Origin: Lutibacter agarilyticus
GTDB lineage: Bacteria; Bacteroidota; Bacteroidia; Flavobacteriales; Flavobacteriaceae
NCBI RefSeq assembly: GCF_900188235.1
Contig: NZ_FZNT01000010.1
Span: 102,094 to 166,093, forward strand
Direction: 5' to 3'
Length of the DNA stretch: 64,000 nt
In this document: one piece after another, positions 44,636 through 53,262 of the stretch
Layout of the letters: every line of letters begins with the position of its first letter
Numbering within the stretch: the first letter of the stretch is position 1
Notes under the pieces: model-generated
Database searches by the model: none
The model's input: the letters and a program-made list of their open reading frames with translations, nothing else
What the model was told of the DNA's origin: nothing
Made by a program: the position numbers and the translations under genes

Positions 44636-44698
44636 TTAAAATAGAAATTCAATAATAGTCAATACAAGTTCCGTTACCAGTGTTAAAATGGCGATCAT
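44636..44698 (-). CDS. possible 20-residue hydrophobic peptide
   Basis: ATG at 44698 opens a 20-codon frame encoding a peptide that starts MIAILTLVTE and ends IIEFLF, hydrophobic with two Glu. It lies 70 bp upstream of the orphan minus-strand terminator, which gives it a plausible transcript. No ribosome site is obvious and such short frames arise by chance, so this is tentative. The rest of 44699-45140 shows no gene. Confidence 0.25.
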   Translation of the reverse strand: MIAILTLVTELVLTIIEFLF

Positions 44699-45118
44699 AA
44701 TATAAGTTTTTAGGTTAATAAAATGTTTGTGAATTAATTATATATTGAAGATAGGATATTCATCAAACTGTCTCCAAATGCTAGTTATACTATTAATTGA
44801 AGTGAGTGTAAATTTGATGTTAAAAAACCACTTAAACTTATTGGTGTAATTTTTTTACTACAATTTTATTTATAAGTGTAATTAAAAAATTAAAATTGAT
44901 TTAAATATGTAATTAACTAAAGGTGTCTTTAGTTTAATAAACTAAAAGTAAAGGAGAATTTGTGATAAATTATAACCATTAAGACTATTTCAATAAAATT
45001 CATGGTTTACTAACCTGATAAATAAAATAATAGTTTTATGCTATTTTTTTGTAAAGTTGATTAAAAAAATAGTTTTATGAGAAATTAAGTTGATTCATTA
45101 AATCGAGGTTAATTCTAT

Positions 45119-45126
45119 TATATTTG
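45119..45126 (+). promoter_or_regulatory. -7 promoter element (TATATTTG)
   Basis: Exact TAnnTTTG match, 14 bp upstream of the antiporter start. No good -33 TTTG at the usual distance. Confidence 0.5.
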
Positions 45127-45140
45127 CAAAAATATTTGAT

Positions 45141-46076
45141 ATGAATTTATTGTTTGTTGTAATTGGATTATTGCTGTTAGTTTTAGGGGGGAATTGGTTA
45201 TTGAAGGCAGCTGTGGGATTTTCACTCCGATTGCAAATACCAAAAATTGTAATTGGTATGACAGTTGTCTCTTTTGCAACCTCAGCCCCAGAATTAATTG
45301 TAAGTGTTAAATCAGCTTTAGAAGGTCATGCCGAGATTGCCTTAGGAAATGTTATTGGATCTAATATTGCTAATTTAGGGTTGGTACTTGCAATAACTAT
45401 TTTGCTCTCTACGATAAGTGTCGAAAAAAGTTTTTATAAAACTGATTGGCCGGTAATGATGATTTCTTCTATTTTGTTATATGTATTTATTGCGTTTGAT
45501 AATGTTTTAAGTAGAACAGAAGGAATTATTTTAGTGAGCCTTTTAGTTATATTTTTGATTTATTTATTACGTTTTCAAAAAACAGCTGTGGTTGATGAAA
45601 TGCCTGAAGATGATGAGGAATTACCCTTGTATAAAGATGTGCTTTTTATCACTATTGGTGGTGTTGCCTTGTGGGGTGGTTCAGAGTTGCTAATTGATGG
45701 TGCTATTGGTATGGCAAAACATTTTGAAGTGAGTGAGCGGATTATTGGAATTACTATAATTTCAATAGGTACAAGTATTCCTGAATTAGCAGCCTCGGTA
45801 ATTGCGGTTCTTAAAAAAGAGAAAGCAATTTCATTAGGAAATTTAGTAGGCTCTAATGTGTTTAATATTTTGGCTGTTTTAGGTATAACTTCAATTGTAC
45901 AGCCTTTTAAAATAGTAGATCAAGCATTATTATCAAATGATATTTTTTGGATGTTAGCTATTTCCTTTTTAATACTTCCTTTAAACTTTGTGCCTGTTAG
46001 CATGAAATTAACTTGGAAAGAAGGATTGCTACTTATTTCCTTGTACGGATTGTTTATGTTTCAAATGTTCTTTTAA
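45141..46076 (+). CDS. calcium/sodium antiporter (CaCA family, YrbG-like)
   Basis: A 311-residue inner-membrane protein of about ten transmembrane segments with the two inverted alpha-repeats of the CaCA family. Repeat 1 has SFATSAPELIVS and GNVIGSNIANLG; repeat 2 has SIGTSIPELAAS and GNLVGSNVFNIL, which hold the ion-binding Glu and Asn residues. An acidic cytosolic loop (MPEDDEELP) separates the halves. It exchanges Ca2+ for Na+ or H+. Stand-alone gene with its own -7 element and terminator. Confidence 0.92.
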   Translation: MNLLFVVIGLLLLVLGGNWLLKAAVGFSLRLQIPKIVIGMTVVSFATSAPELIVSVKSALEGHAEIALGNVIGSNIANLGLVLAITILLSTISVEKSFYKTDWPVMMISSILLYVFIAFDNVLSRTEGIILVSLLVIFLIYLLRFQKTAVVDEMPEDDEELPLYKDVLFITIGGVALWGGSELLIDGAIGMAKHFEVSERIIGITIISIGTSIPELAASVIAVLKKEKAISLGNLVGSNVFNILAVLGITSIVQPFKIVDQALLSNDIFWMLAISFLILPLNFVPVSMKLTWKEGLLLISLYGLFMFQMFF

Positions 46077-46096
46077 GGAATTTGAAAATAGTAGAT

Positions 46097-46127
46097 AAAA
46101 AAACACCGCAATTGCGGTGTTTTTTTT
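46097..46127. terminator. bidirectional terminator between antiporter and GSII genes
   Basis: Perfect palindrome AAACACCGCAATTGCGGTGTTT at the core (given here as ACACCGCA/TGCGGTGT arms), flanked by A- and T-runs between two convergent genes. Confidence 0.92.
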
Positions 46128-46145
46128 GATTTTATAAACTTCAAA

Positions 46146-47159
46146 TTATTTAATAGGTTTTACTGTTTTAATAATTCTTGCAGCAATTTTGTATGGATCT
46201 GCGTTTGAAGCTGGGCGACGGTCTTCTAACCATCCTTTGTATCCTTTTTCAACAGCGATAATTGGAATACGAATAGAAGCTCCTCTATCTGAAACTCCCC
46301 AAGAGAAGTCTGTAATAGCTGCTGTTTCATGTAATCCAGTTAAACGCTCATCGTTATATTCTCCGTATACTTCAATGTGTTCTTTTGTAACAGGTCTAAA
46401 TGCTTCACAAATTTCAGCATATTTATCAGCAGAACCACACTCTCTTAAAATAGTATTAGAGAAGTTTGCATGCATTCCAGAACCATTCCAATCTCCTTTT
46501 ACAGGTTTAGGGTGGTATTCAATATAGTAGTGATGTTTCTCAGTTAAACGATCTAGCAAATATCTAGCAATCCAAATTTCATCACCTGCTTTTTTAGCTC
46601 CTTTAGCAAATAATTGAAATTCCCATTGTCCTGGTGCAACTTCTTGGTTGATTCCTTCAAAGTTCAATCCAGCATCGATACATAAATCAGCATGTTCCTC
46701 AACTAAATCTCTACCCCAAGTGTTTTTTCCTCCAACAGAGCAGTAGTACATACCTTGTGGTCCTGGATACCCTCCAATTGGGAAACCTAATGGTAATTGT
46801 GTTCTAGAATCCATTAAGAAATATTCTTGTTCAAATCCAAACCAGAAATCATTATCATCATCATCAATAGTGGCACGTCCATTAGATTCATGTGGTGTAC
46901 CGTCAGCATTATAAACTTCGGTCATTACTAAGTAACCATTAATTCTAGCTGGATCAGGATAAATTGCAACAGGTTTTAATAAACAGTCAGAAGATCCTCC
47001 TTCAGCTTGTTTTGTTGAACTACCATCGAAAGACCAATCTCCTAATTCTTCAACTGTTCCTTGGAAATTTTCGTGTTCTTCAACTTTTGTTTTACTTCTT
47101 AAGTTTTGAGTTGGTTTATATCCGTCTAACCAAATATACTCTAATTTTATTTTTGCCAT
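46146..47159 (-). CDS. glutamine synthetase, type II (eukaryotic-like)
   Basis: A 337-residue glutamine synthetase starting MAKIKLEYIWLDG (ATG at 47159); a longer frame to 47216 adds only low-complexity residues. Short GSII type: the N-terminal beta-grasp is followed by the ATP/metal region FWFGFEQEYFL, NFEGINQEVAPGQWEFQ, GDWNGSGMHANFS and the RGASIRIP segment. It joins ammonia to glutamate with ATP. GSII is rare in bacteria but recurrent in Bacteroidota. The gene is divergent to the GSIII gene, with 225 bp between starts, so both may share nitrogen control. Confidence 0.95.
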   Translation of the reverse strand: MAKIKLEYIWLDGYKPTQNLRSKTKVEEHENFQGTVEELGDWSFDGSSTKQAEGGSSDCLLKPVAIYPDPARINGYLVMTEVYNADGTPHESNGRATIDDDDNDFWFGFEQEYFLMDSRTQLPLGFPIGGYPGPQGMYYCSVGGKNTWGRDLVEEHADLCIDAGLNFEGINQEVAPGQWEFQLFAKGAKKAGDEIWIARYLLDRLTEKHHYYIEYHPKPVKGDWNGSGMHANFSNTILRECGSADKYAEICEAFRPVTKEHIEVYGEYNDERLTGLHETAAITDFSWGVSDRGASIRIPIIAVEKGYKGWLEDRRPASNADPYKIAARIIKTVKPIK

Positions 47160-47384
47160 AGTGTTAATTAATTTAATAAATAAAAATAATTTGTTCAAAA
47201 ATAATTTTTTTTGCAATACAATAAAAATATAAGGGGGTGAAATTAAATATGAGGCATCATTTTTATTGATACCCTATTTTTTTTAGGGGTTATCCAAAAA
47301 TAATTTAATTTTTTTTAGATTATTTGATAAATAAATAGTTTAAAAAAATACTATATTCGTACTTTGAATAAAATTTGTAATGAA

Positions 47385-49571
47385 ATGGCAATATTAAGAT
47401 TTAATGCGGTTGAAAAAGCGGAGTCTAGAAAACCAGTATTTATTGAAGAGGTAAAAAAGCGTTCAGAGTTATTTGGAGCCAATGTTTTTAATGAAAACGC
47501 TATGAGACAATATCTTACACGTGATGCTTTTGTAGGTGTAATGAGTGCTATAGAACATGGTAAAAAAATAGACAGGAAAATTGCCGATCAAGTTTCTAGT
47601 GCAATGAAAGAGTGGGCTATGGGCAAGGGAGTTACACATTATACACACTGGTTTCAGCCACTAACGGGTGGTACTGCTGAAAAGCATGACGCATTTTTTG
47701 AAACTATAGGCAATGGAATGGCTGTTGAAAAATTTGAAGGAAATCAATTGGTACAGCAAGAGCCTGATGCGTCTAGCTTTCCACATGGAGGTATTCGTAA
47801 TACCTTTGAAGCAAGAGGATATACTGCCTGGGATCCTACATCACCAGCTTTTATATATGGTACTACCTTATGTATACCAACAATTTTTGTTTCCTATAGG
47901 GGAGAAGCTTTAGATTATAAAACACCACTTTTAAGAGCTTTAAATGCAGTGGATACTGCTGCTACTGCAATCTGTAAATATTTCGATAAAAATGTAAAAA
48001 AAGTATCTTCATCTTTAGGTTGGGAACAGGAATATTTTTTAATAGATAAAGCATTGGCTGCTAGTCGTCCAGATTTAGCTTTAACAGGAAGAACTTTATT
48101 AGGACATTCTTCAGCCAAAGGTCAGCAATTAGACGATCATTACTTTGGATCTATTCCAAGTAGAGCGTTGAACTTTATGCGTGATTTAGAGACCGAGTGT
48201 ATGTTACTAGGCATACCTGTTAAAACGCGTCATAATGAAGTTGCACCAAATCAGTTTGAATTAGCTCCTATATATGAAGAAGCAAATTTAGCCGTTGACC
48301 ATAACTCCTTATTAATGGATGTTATGGGAAGAGTAGCATCACGCCACAATTTTAAAGTGTTGTTGCATGAAAAACCTTTTGCAGGTGTTAATGGATCTGG
48401 AAAACATAATAATTGGTCCTTATCAACAGATACAGGTGTTAATTTATTAGGTCCGGGAAAAACACCTATGAGTAACCTACAATTTTTAACATTCTTTATA
48501 AATACTATAAAAGCTGTTCATGACAATGAAGAGTTGTTACGAGCAGTAACCGCATCAGCAAGTAACGATTATCGTTTGGGTGCAAATGAAGCACCTCCTG
48601 CTATTATTTCAGTTTTTATAGGTCAGCAATTGAGCGAGGTATTAGAAGAACTTGAAGGAGTTACTGATGGTAAACTTTCGCCAGAAGAAAAAACAGATTT
48701 GAAATTAAATGTAGTTGGTAAAATACCAGATGTTTTATTAGATAATACAGATAGAAATAGAACATCTCCATTTGCATTTACAGGAAATAAATTTGAATTT
48801 AGAGCTGTAGGTTCAACAGCCAACTGTGCAAATCCCATGACTGTTTTAAATACAATAGTAGCAAAACAACTAAAGGATTTTAAAATTGAAGTTGATAAAT
48901 TAATCGATGGAAAAAACTTCAAAAAAGACGAAGCAATTTTTAATGTTTTAAGAGAATATATTAAATCTTCTCGAAATATTTTGTTTGAAGGGAATGGTTA
49001 TGGTGTTGAATGGGAAAAAGAAGCTAAAAAGCGAGGATTAAGTAACAACATAAAAACACCTGATGCTTTAAAAGTGAAAATTTCAGATAAAGTACTCTCT
49101 ATGTATGAAGAAATGGGAGTTATGAGCAAAGTTGAAACCAAAGCTCGTTATGAAATTGAAGTAGAAGAGTATACCATGCGTATTCAAATTGAATCACGTG
49201 TTTTAGGTGATATTGCGGGGAATCACGTGGTACCCACAGCAGTGTTTTACCAAAATATGTTAATTGAAAATGTTTCTGGTTTGAAAACAATTTTTGGAAA
49301 TGATTTTGAAGCGCATGCAAAAGAACAAATAAAGTTAATTAAAAGAATATCCGAACATATTGAAGGAATTCATTATAAGATTGATAAAATGATTAATGCT
49401 CGAAAAAAAGCAAACAAAATTCAAAATCACGAAGAAAGAGCTAGTGCCTATTGTAATAAAGTGAAACCATTTTTAGATGAAATTAGATATCATTGCGACA
49501 AATTAGAACTTATGGTTGACGATAAATTATGGCCATTAACCAAATATAGAGAGTTATTATTCACCAGATAA
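47385..49571 (+). CDS. glnN: glutamine synthetase, type III
   Basis: A 728-residue GSIII, the large type found in Bacteroidota and cyanobacteria. I start at ATG 47385 (MAILRFNAVEKAE) rather than the TTG at 47364. GSIII motifs: THYTHWFQPLTGGTAEKHD, FPHGGIRNTFEARGYTAWDP (split), SLGWEQEYFLID, RHNEVAPNQFELAP, GVNGSGKHNNWS and the FRAVGSTANCANPM region. It forms large oligomers and assimilates ammonia. An in-window partner, GSII, is divergent to it. Full length, no odd residues noticed. Confidence 0.96.
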   Translation: MAILRFNAVEKAESRKPVFIEEVKKRSELFGANVFNENAMRQYLTRDAFVGVMSAIEHGKKIDRKIADQVSSAMKEWAMGKGVTHYTHWFQPLTGGTAEKHDAFFETIGNGMAVEKFEGNQLVQQEPDASSFPHGGIRNTFEARGYTAWDPTSPAFIYGTTLCIPTIFVSYRGEALDYKTPLLRALNAVDTAATAICKYFDKNVKKVSSSLGWEQEYFLIDKALAASRPDLALTGRTLLGHSSAKGQQLDDHYFGSIPSRALNFMRDLETECMLLGIPVKTRHNEVAPNQFELAPIYEEANLAVDHNSLLMDVMGRVASRHNFKVLLHEKPFAGVNGSGKHNNWSLSTDTGVNLLGPGKTPMSNLQFLTFFINTIKAVHDNEELLRAVTASASNDYRLGANEAPPAIISVFIGQQLSEVLEELEGVTDGKLSPEEKTDLKLNVVGKIPDVLLDNTDRNRTSPFAFTGNKFEFRAVGSTANCANPMTVLNTIVAKQLKDFKIEVDKLIDGKNFKKDEAIFNVLREYIKSSRNILFEGNGYGVEWEKEAKKRGLSNNIKTPDALKVKISDKVLSMYEEMGVMSKVETKARYEIEVEEYTMRIQIESRVLGDIAGNHVVPTAVFYQNMLIENVSGLKTIFGNDFEAHAKEQIKLIKRISEHIEGIHYKIDKMINARKKANKIQNHEERASAYCNKVKPFLDEIRYHCDKLELMVDDKLWPLTKYRELLFTR

Positions 49572-49591
49572 GCTAAAAATTTAATATAGAA

Positions 49592-49621
49592 CTAAAAACC
49601 CCGTATTTACGGGATTTTTAG
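49592..49621 (+). terminator. terminator after GSIII
   Basis: CTAAAAACCCCGTA and TACGGGATTTTTAG form a stem with one mismatch and a T-rich right arm, 20 bp after the stop. Confidence 0.75.
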
Positions 49622-49988
49622 TTTCTAAGCGTTTTATTTATTAAAATACACTATTTATTAAATATAGTATGTTAGTTAGGTTGTGTAACATAAGTACCTA
49701 ATTATATACATTCTAAATTAATAAAATACTAGATGTAACTCTTTGATTTTTTGATAAGTATTTATATTTTAGTATAGTAATTGAAATTTAATAAATTGGT
49801 ATAATTTCAATTCCCCAAAATTTACTCACCCTGAGTTTAAACCTCATATAGAATTTTTTCACCCTATATTTTAAAAGCATAGAACTATGTTGGTTTGTTT
49901 GTAAAATTTTAAGCATTCTAATAGATAGTTTAGTCCCCCCTATGAATTTATCAAATGTAATTTATTAATTAATTTAAAAATTTTTATT
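49622..49988. promoter_or_regulatory. upstream region of the curli operon
   Basis: AT-rich gap without a gene. Two related blocks, TCACCCTGAGTTTAAA and TCACCCTATATTTTAAA, about 30 bp apart near 49826 and 49857, could be regulator sites. No TAnnTTTG element stands out. Confidence 0.35.
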
Positions 49989-51548
49989 ATGAAAAAATTA
50001 TTATTAGTGATGGCATTAATATTTTCTACAAGTATGATATTTGCCCAAGGTAAAACAGTATTAACTTCTCACGATGAAGGTGAAGATACAGAAGAACATG
50101 AAGGGAAAAAGGGAGAGAAAGGTGGTGAAGGACAAGGTGAATGTTTCGATTGTGAAATAACACCAATAGCAACAACTTTAATTGCTCCTGGATATAATTA
50201 TAGTGAAGTTAATCAGTTTGATTTATCTAATATAGCCACTGTTTTACAAATAGGAGATGGTAACTATTCTTTAATAAATCAATTAGATTTTTTAAACACT
50301 GCAACAGTAACTCAATTAGGTTATGGAAATAACTCTTTTATTGATCAACAAGGCCAAGAAAATGTAGGTACTGTTTTTCAAGATGGAAATTTCAACTATG
50401 CAAATCAAATAGTTGGTTCTGGTTGGGCTCAATTCAACTTTGCAAGTATTTTACAAGAAGATGAATATAATGTAGCGTATCAAAGACAGTGGAATGATAA
50501 TAATAGAGCATTTATAACTCAATATAGTGAAGAAGGTAAAGGAAATTATGCAATCCAAATCCAAAATTCAGGGGCAAATGGTGTTTTTGGTAGTTTAGCT
50601 ACCATTACTCAAGATGGAACTGAAAATGAAGCTAGTCAAAAACAATATGGGTCTAACAACAATGCTTTGGCTTATCAATTTGGAGAAAAAAATACTTCTG
50701 TAGAAGATCAAACGGCCACTCCTGGTGGATTTGATATGAATATGTCTACTGTTTCGCAAAATGGTAAAGACAATCTTTCATGTGTAACTCAAGTTGCTGA
50801 TTTAGGTGGTATGAATACTAGTTGGGTGCAACAAGTAGGCGATAAAAATAAATCTGCAGTAAATCAAATTTCTACTTCAGGTTGGAATAATGCTTTAGCA
50901 ATGCAAATGGGTGATCATAACAAATCTTCAGTTATTCAAGATGCTAATATGGGTACAGATGGTAGTGTAGTTATGCAGACAGGAGATCATAATCATTCTA
51001 AAGTAGAACAAACAGCAACAGATTATGGTATTAATGGAAGTACTGTTGCTCAAATAGGCGATAAAAACCATTCTAAAGTAAAACAAGTTGCTGCAGGTGG
51101 AATGAATATGAGTGGTGTTATGCAGATTGGAGATCACAATCATTCAATGGTAAAACAAGATGCAATAGGTGGAATGAATATGAGTGTAGTAACTCAAATG
51201 GGAGATCATAACCATTCTATGGTAAAACAAGATGCAGCTGATTCTTTTAATACTAGTTGGGTTTATCAACAAGGAGATCAAAATCATTCTAATGTAAAAC
51301 AAGATGGAACAACACTAGGTAATAACTTTAGTAGTGTGCGACAATTTGGTATGCACAACCATTCTGAAGTAATTCAGTTAGTTTCTGATGCAGCTTGGAA
51401 TCAAAGTTTCGTTCTTCAAGATGGAGAGCACAATGAATCGTTGGTTGACCAAACAGGAAATTTAGACGGTAATAATATGAGTTATGTAAACCAATTTGGA
51501 GATCATAATTCAGCAACCGTAACTCAAGTAGGAGGAGTAACTAATTAA
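49989..51548 (+). CDS. csgA: curlin-repeat amyloid subunit (CsgA-like), His-rich
   Basis: A 519-residue exported protein, over three times the size of E. coli CsgA (about 150). Signal peptide (LLLVMALIFSTSMIFAQ), then an acidic/basic linker (about 27-56) with a CFDC pair, then about 20 curlin-type repeats of 20-24 residues with the pattern QxGDxNxSxVxQ. The core Gln and Asn of curlin are conserved. From about residue 300 the repeats carry HNHS (GDHNHSMVKQ and variants), making them His-rich. Two 24-residue repeats at 51096-51240 are nearly identical at DNA level. It should be secreted by CsgG and form a beta-solenoid fibre. Confidence 0.9.
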   Translation: MKKLLLVMALIFSTSMIFAQGKTVLTSHDEGEDTEEHEGKKGEKGGEGQGECFDCEITPIATTLIAPGYNYSEVNQFDLSNIATVLQIGDGNYSLINQLDFLNTATVTQLGYGNNSFIDQQGQENVGTVFQDGNFNYANQIVGSGWAQFNFASILQEDEYNVAYQRQWNDNNRAFITQYSEEGKGNYAIQIQNSGANGVFGSLATITQDGTENEASQKQYGSNNNALAYQFGEKNTSVEDQTATPGGFDMNMSTVSQNGKDNLSCVTQVADLGGMNTSWVQQVGDKNKSAVNQISTSGWNNALAMQMGDHNKSSVIQDANMGTDGSVVMQTGDHNHSKVEQTATDYGINGSTVAQIGDKNHSKVKQVAAGGMNMSGVMQIGDHNHSMVKQDAIGGMNMSVVTQMGDHNHSMVKQDAADSFNTSWVYQQGDQNHSNVKQDGTTLGNNFSSVRQFGMHNHSEVIQLVSDAAWNQSFVLQDGEHNESLVDQTGNLDGNNMSYVNQFGDHNSATVTQVGGVTN

Positions 51549-51569
51549 AAAAAGTATAGTTTAATTTAA

Positions 51570-51602
51570 AAAAAAAAGGGAGGGGTTTTCCCTCCTTTTT
51601 TT
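51570..51602 (+). terminator. terminator or attenuator after csgA
   Basis: GGAGGG and CCCTCC form a short GC stem with GTTTT loop, between an A-run and a T-run. It would lower expression of the minor and export genes relative to csgA. Confidence 0.8.
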
Positions 51603-51618
51603 CAAAATTTAAAAAAGC

Positions 51619-52071
51619 ATGAAAAGAGCACAAAACATATTATTTTTTCTAGTACTACTTTTATGCTTATTTTCATTTAATAGTAGTGCCCAAAAATTAA
51701 CAGATGAAAATACGTATTTAATTAATCAGTATTTTAAGTCAAGTATAGAATCTACATCCGTTTCTCACAATTTCAATAAATCAGATTTTAATAATGAACT
51801 ACAAGCTAATGTGGTTTCCTTAAATCAAATTGGGAACAGTAATGAAATCGATATTAAAAGTAAACCTAACAATTCTCAACAGGTTATTCAAAAAGGGAAT
51901 CAAAATTATTATAACTTTATAAACTATTACAATAGTAATCCATCGAATTTTAATATCATTCAGCAAGGAGAAGCGAACTCTTTACAAATATATGGACAGA
52001 ATTCTATCATTGAAAATATAAGTATCATACAGAACTCAAGTTTTAAAACAATGATTATTAAAAACTATTAG
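51619..52071 (+). CDS. minor curlin-repeat protein (CsgB-like nucleator)
   Basis: A 150-residue exported protein: signal peptide (LFFLVLLLCLFSFNSSAQ), a non-repetitive stretch, then about four curlin-like repeats with alternating NQIGNSN, QKGNQNYY, QQGEANSL and YGQNSI motifs. The length matches CsgB, which nucleates CsgA at the cell surface, and it ends with basic residues (IIKNY), as CsgB does. It is 3 nt upstream of the CsgE gene. Assignment as nucleator rests on size, order and repeats. Confidence 0.8.
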   Translation: MKRAQNILFFLVLLLCLFSFNSSAQKLTDENTYLINQYFKSSIESTSVSHNFNKSDFNNELQANVVSLNQIGNSNEIDIKSKPNNSQQVIQKGNQNYYNFINYYNSNPSNFNIIQQGEANSLQIYGQNSIIENISIIQNSSFKTMIIKNY

Positions 52072-52074
52072 AAA

Positions 52075-52803
52075 ATGAACCATTCTTTTTCGACACTAAT
52101 TTTTTTAAGTTTACTTTTTAGTACAGTAACTATAAAAGCCCAGTTAAGCGAGTACGTAGTTGGAAAAATAAACGTAGTAGAAATTGATAATTTTATTATT
52201 GTAAAAGCGCATGTAGATAATAGTGAGCTTATTTTTAAAAATAATTTGACTTATAATTTAGTTGGGTTAAAGAAGAGTGTATCGGGCAATTATTCAAGTA
52301 ATAGGCAATCAGGGGAGTTTTCTTTAAAGCCTCAAGAAAGCAAAGATGTTTCTGAATTGAGATTGAGTATTCAAAGCGATGAAGAAATTAAGGTTTATTT
52401 ATTCATAAAACATGAAGATATATTAGTTTCAAAAGATTCATTATTAATTTTACCTACCGAGAAAAAAGAAAAAAAAAATGAGGTTGTGAATGAGGGAGAG
52501 TTTGTAATTACAGGGATTGTTGTTGATGATGTAATTACCAAAATGGGCAAAGATTTTCACGATTATTTTTACCAAGCATATATAACTTCAGGAATAAAAT
52601 ATCCTTTTATAATTAATATTAAAGAAAAACCATATTTGGGAAGAAACAGTATTGTTTCGATAGAAGTTGATGATCGAAAGATTTATGAATTTATGCCACG
52701 TCCAGATGAAGAGTTTTTAAAATCAGCAGTAAAGCAAACATTACAAAACATAAATCAATATGCAAAACAACGAAAATTATTACTTAGAAACAGTAGAATT
52801 TAA
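52075..52803 (+). CDS. csgE: CsgE-type curli chaperone with an N-terminal CsgC/CsgH-like domain
   Basis: A 242-residue exported protein, twice the size of E. coli CsgE (129). Signal peptide 1-22; residues about 24-127 form an Ig-like beta domain with SGNYSSNRQSGEFSLKP, which resembles the CsgH/CsgC pattern of a Ser- and Gln-containing strand before a Lys/Pro turn. Residues about 140-242 are the CsgE domain (GIVVDDVITKMGKDFHDYF, PRPDEEFLKSAV). CsgE caps the CsgG channel and brings in substrate; CsgC and CsgH inhibit amyloid formation in the periplasm. A fusion would couple both. The N-terminal match is by eye only. Confidence 0.8.
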   Translation: MNHSFSTLIFLSLLFSTVTIKAQLSEYVVGKINVVEIDNFIIVKAHVDNSELIFKNNLTYNLVGLKKSVSGNYSSNRQSGEFSLKPQESKDVSELRLSIQSDEEIKVYLFIKHEDILVSKDSLLILPTEKKEKKNEVVNEGEFVITGIVVDDVITKMGKDFHDYFYQAYITSGIKYPFIINIKEKPYLGRNSIVSIEVDDRKIYEFMPRPDEEFLKSAVKQTLQNINQYAKQRKLLLRNSRI

Positions 52804-52825
52804 AAAATATTGGTTAAATTTAAGT

Positions 52826-53236
52826 ATGAAAAAGAGCAATGTTTTTAGTACTATTTTATTTTTAATTCTACCTTATTTACTGTATTCGCAAGACATCGTT
52901 TATAAGCCAATGAATCCTTTTTTTGGAGGAGATACATTTAATTACCAGCAAATGTTAGCTTCTGCAAATGCACAGAATAGCTTTGAGGAAGATGCTGGTT
53001 TCGATTTTAAGCAAGCTTCTGATTTAGAAAACTTTTCTGAAAGTTTAAACCGTCAGTTGCTTAATTCTTTATCTCAAGATTTATACCAAGATCAATTTGG
53101 TAATGAAGCACTTACTGAAGGTACCTATGTATTTGGTTCTTTGGTTGTTGAAATATCTCCAACTAGTGGAGGTTTATCGGTCAGTATTTTGGATACCATT
53201 ACAGGTGAACAAACTCAAATTATCATACCTAATTAA
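52826..53236 (+). CDS. csgF: CsgF-type curli assembly factor
   Basis: A 136-residue protein started at MKKSNVFS (ATG 52826); a longer reading from 52760 overlaps csgE and lacks a signal peptide at its start. Signal peptide (ILFLILPYLLYSQ), then the conserved CsgF N-terminus VYKPMNPFFGGDTFN and NAQNSF, the part that inserts into the CsgG beta-barrel. The C-terminal strand region binds the nucleator. Lies between csgE and csgG. Confidence 0.9.
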   Translation: MKKSNVFSTILFLILPYLLYSQDIVYKPMNPFFGGDTFNYQQMLASANAQNSFEEDAGFDFKQASDLENFSESLNRQLLNSLSQDLYQDQFGNEALTEGTYVFGSLVVEISPTSGGLSVSILDTITGEQTQIIIPN

Positions 53237-53262
53237 AGAATAAAATTGCAAATCCTGAACTT

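Noticed and set aside
46189..46527. 112-residue frame opposite the GSII gene
   Set aside because: It is the antisense frame of a strongly conserved enzyme and arises from its codon pattern.
50900..51540. CRISPR-like or other non-coding repeat array
   Set aside because: The repeats are in frame and encode curlin units; spacing follows codons and there are no cas genes.
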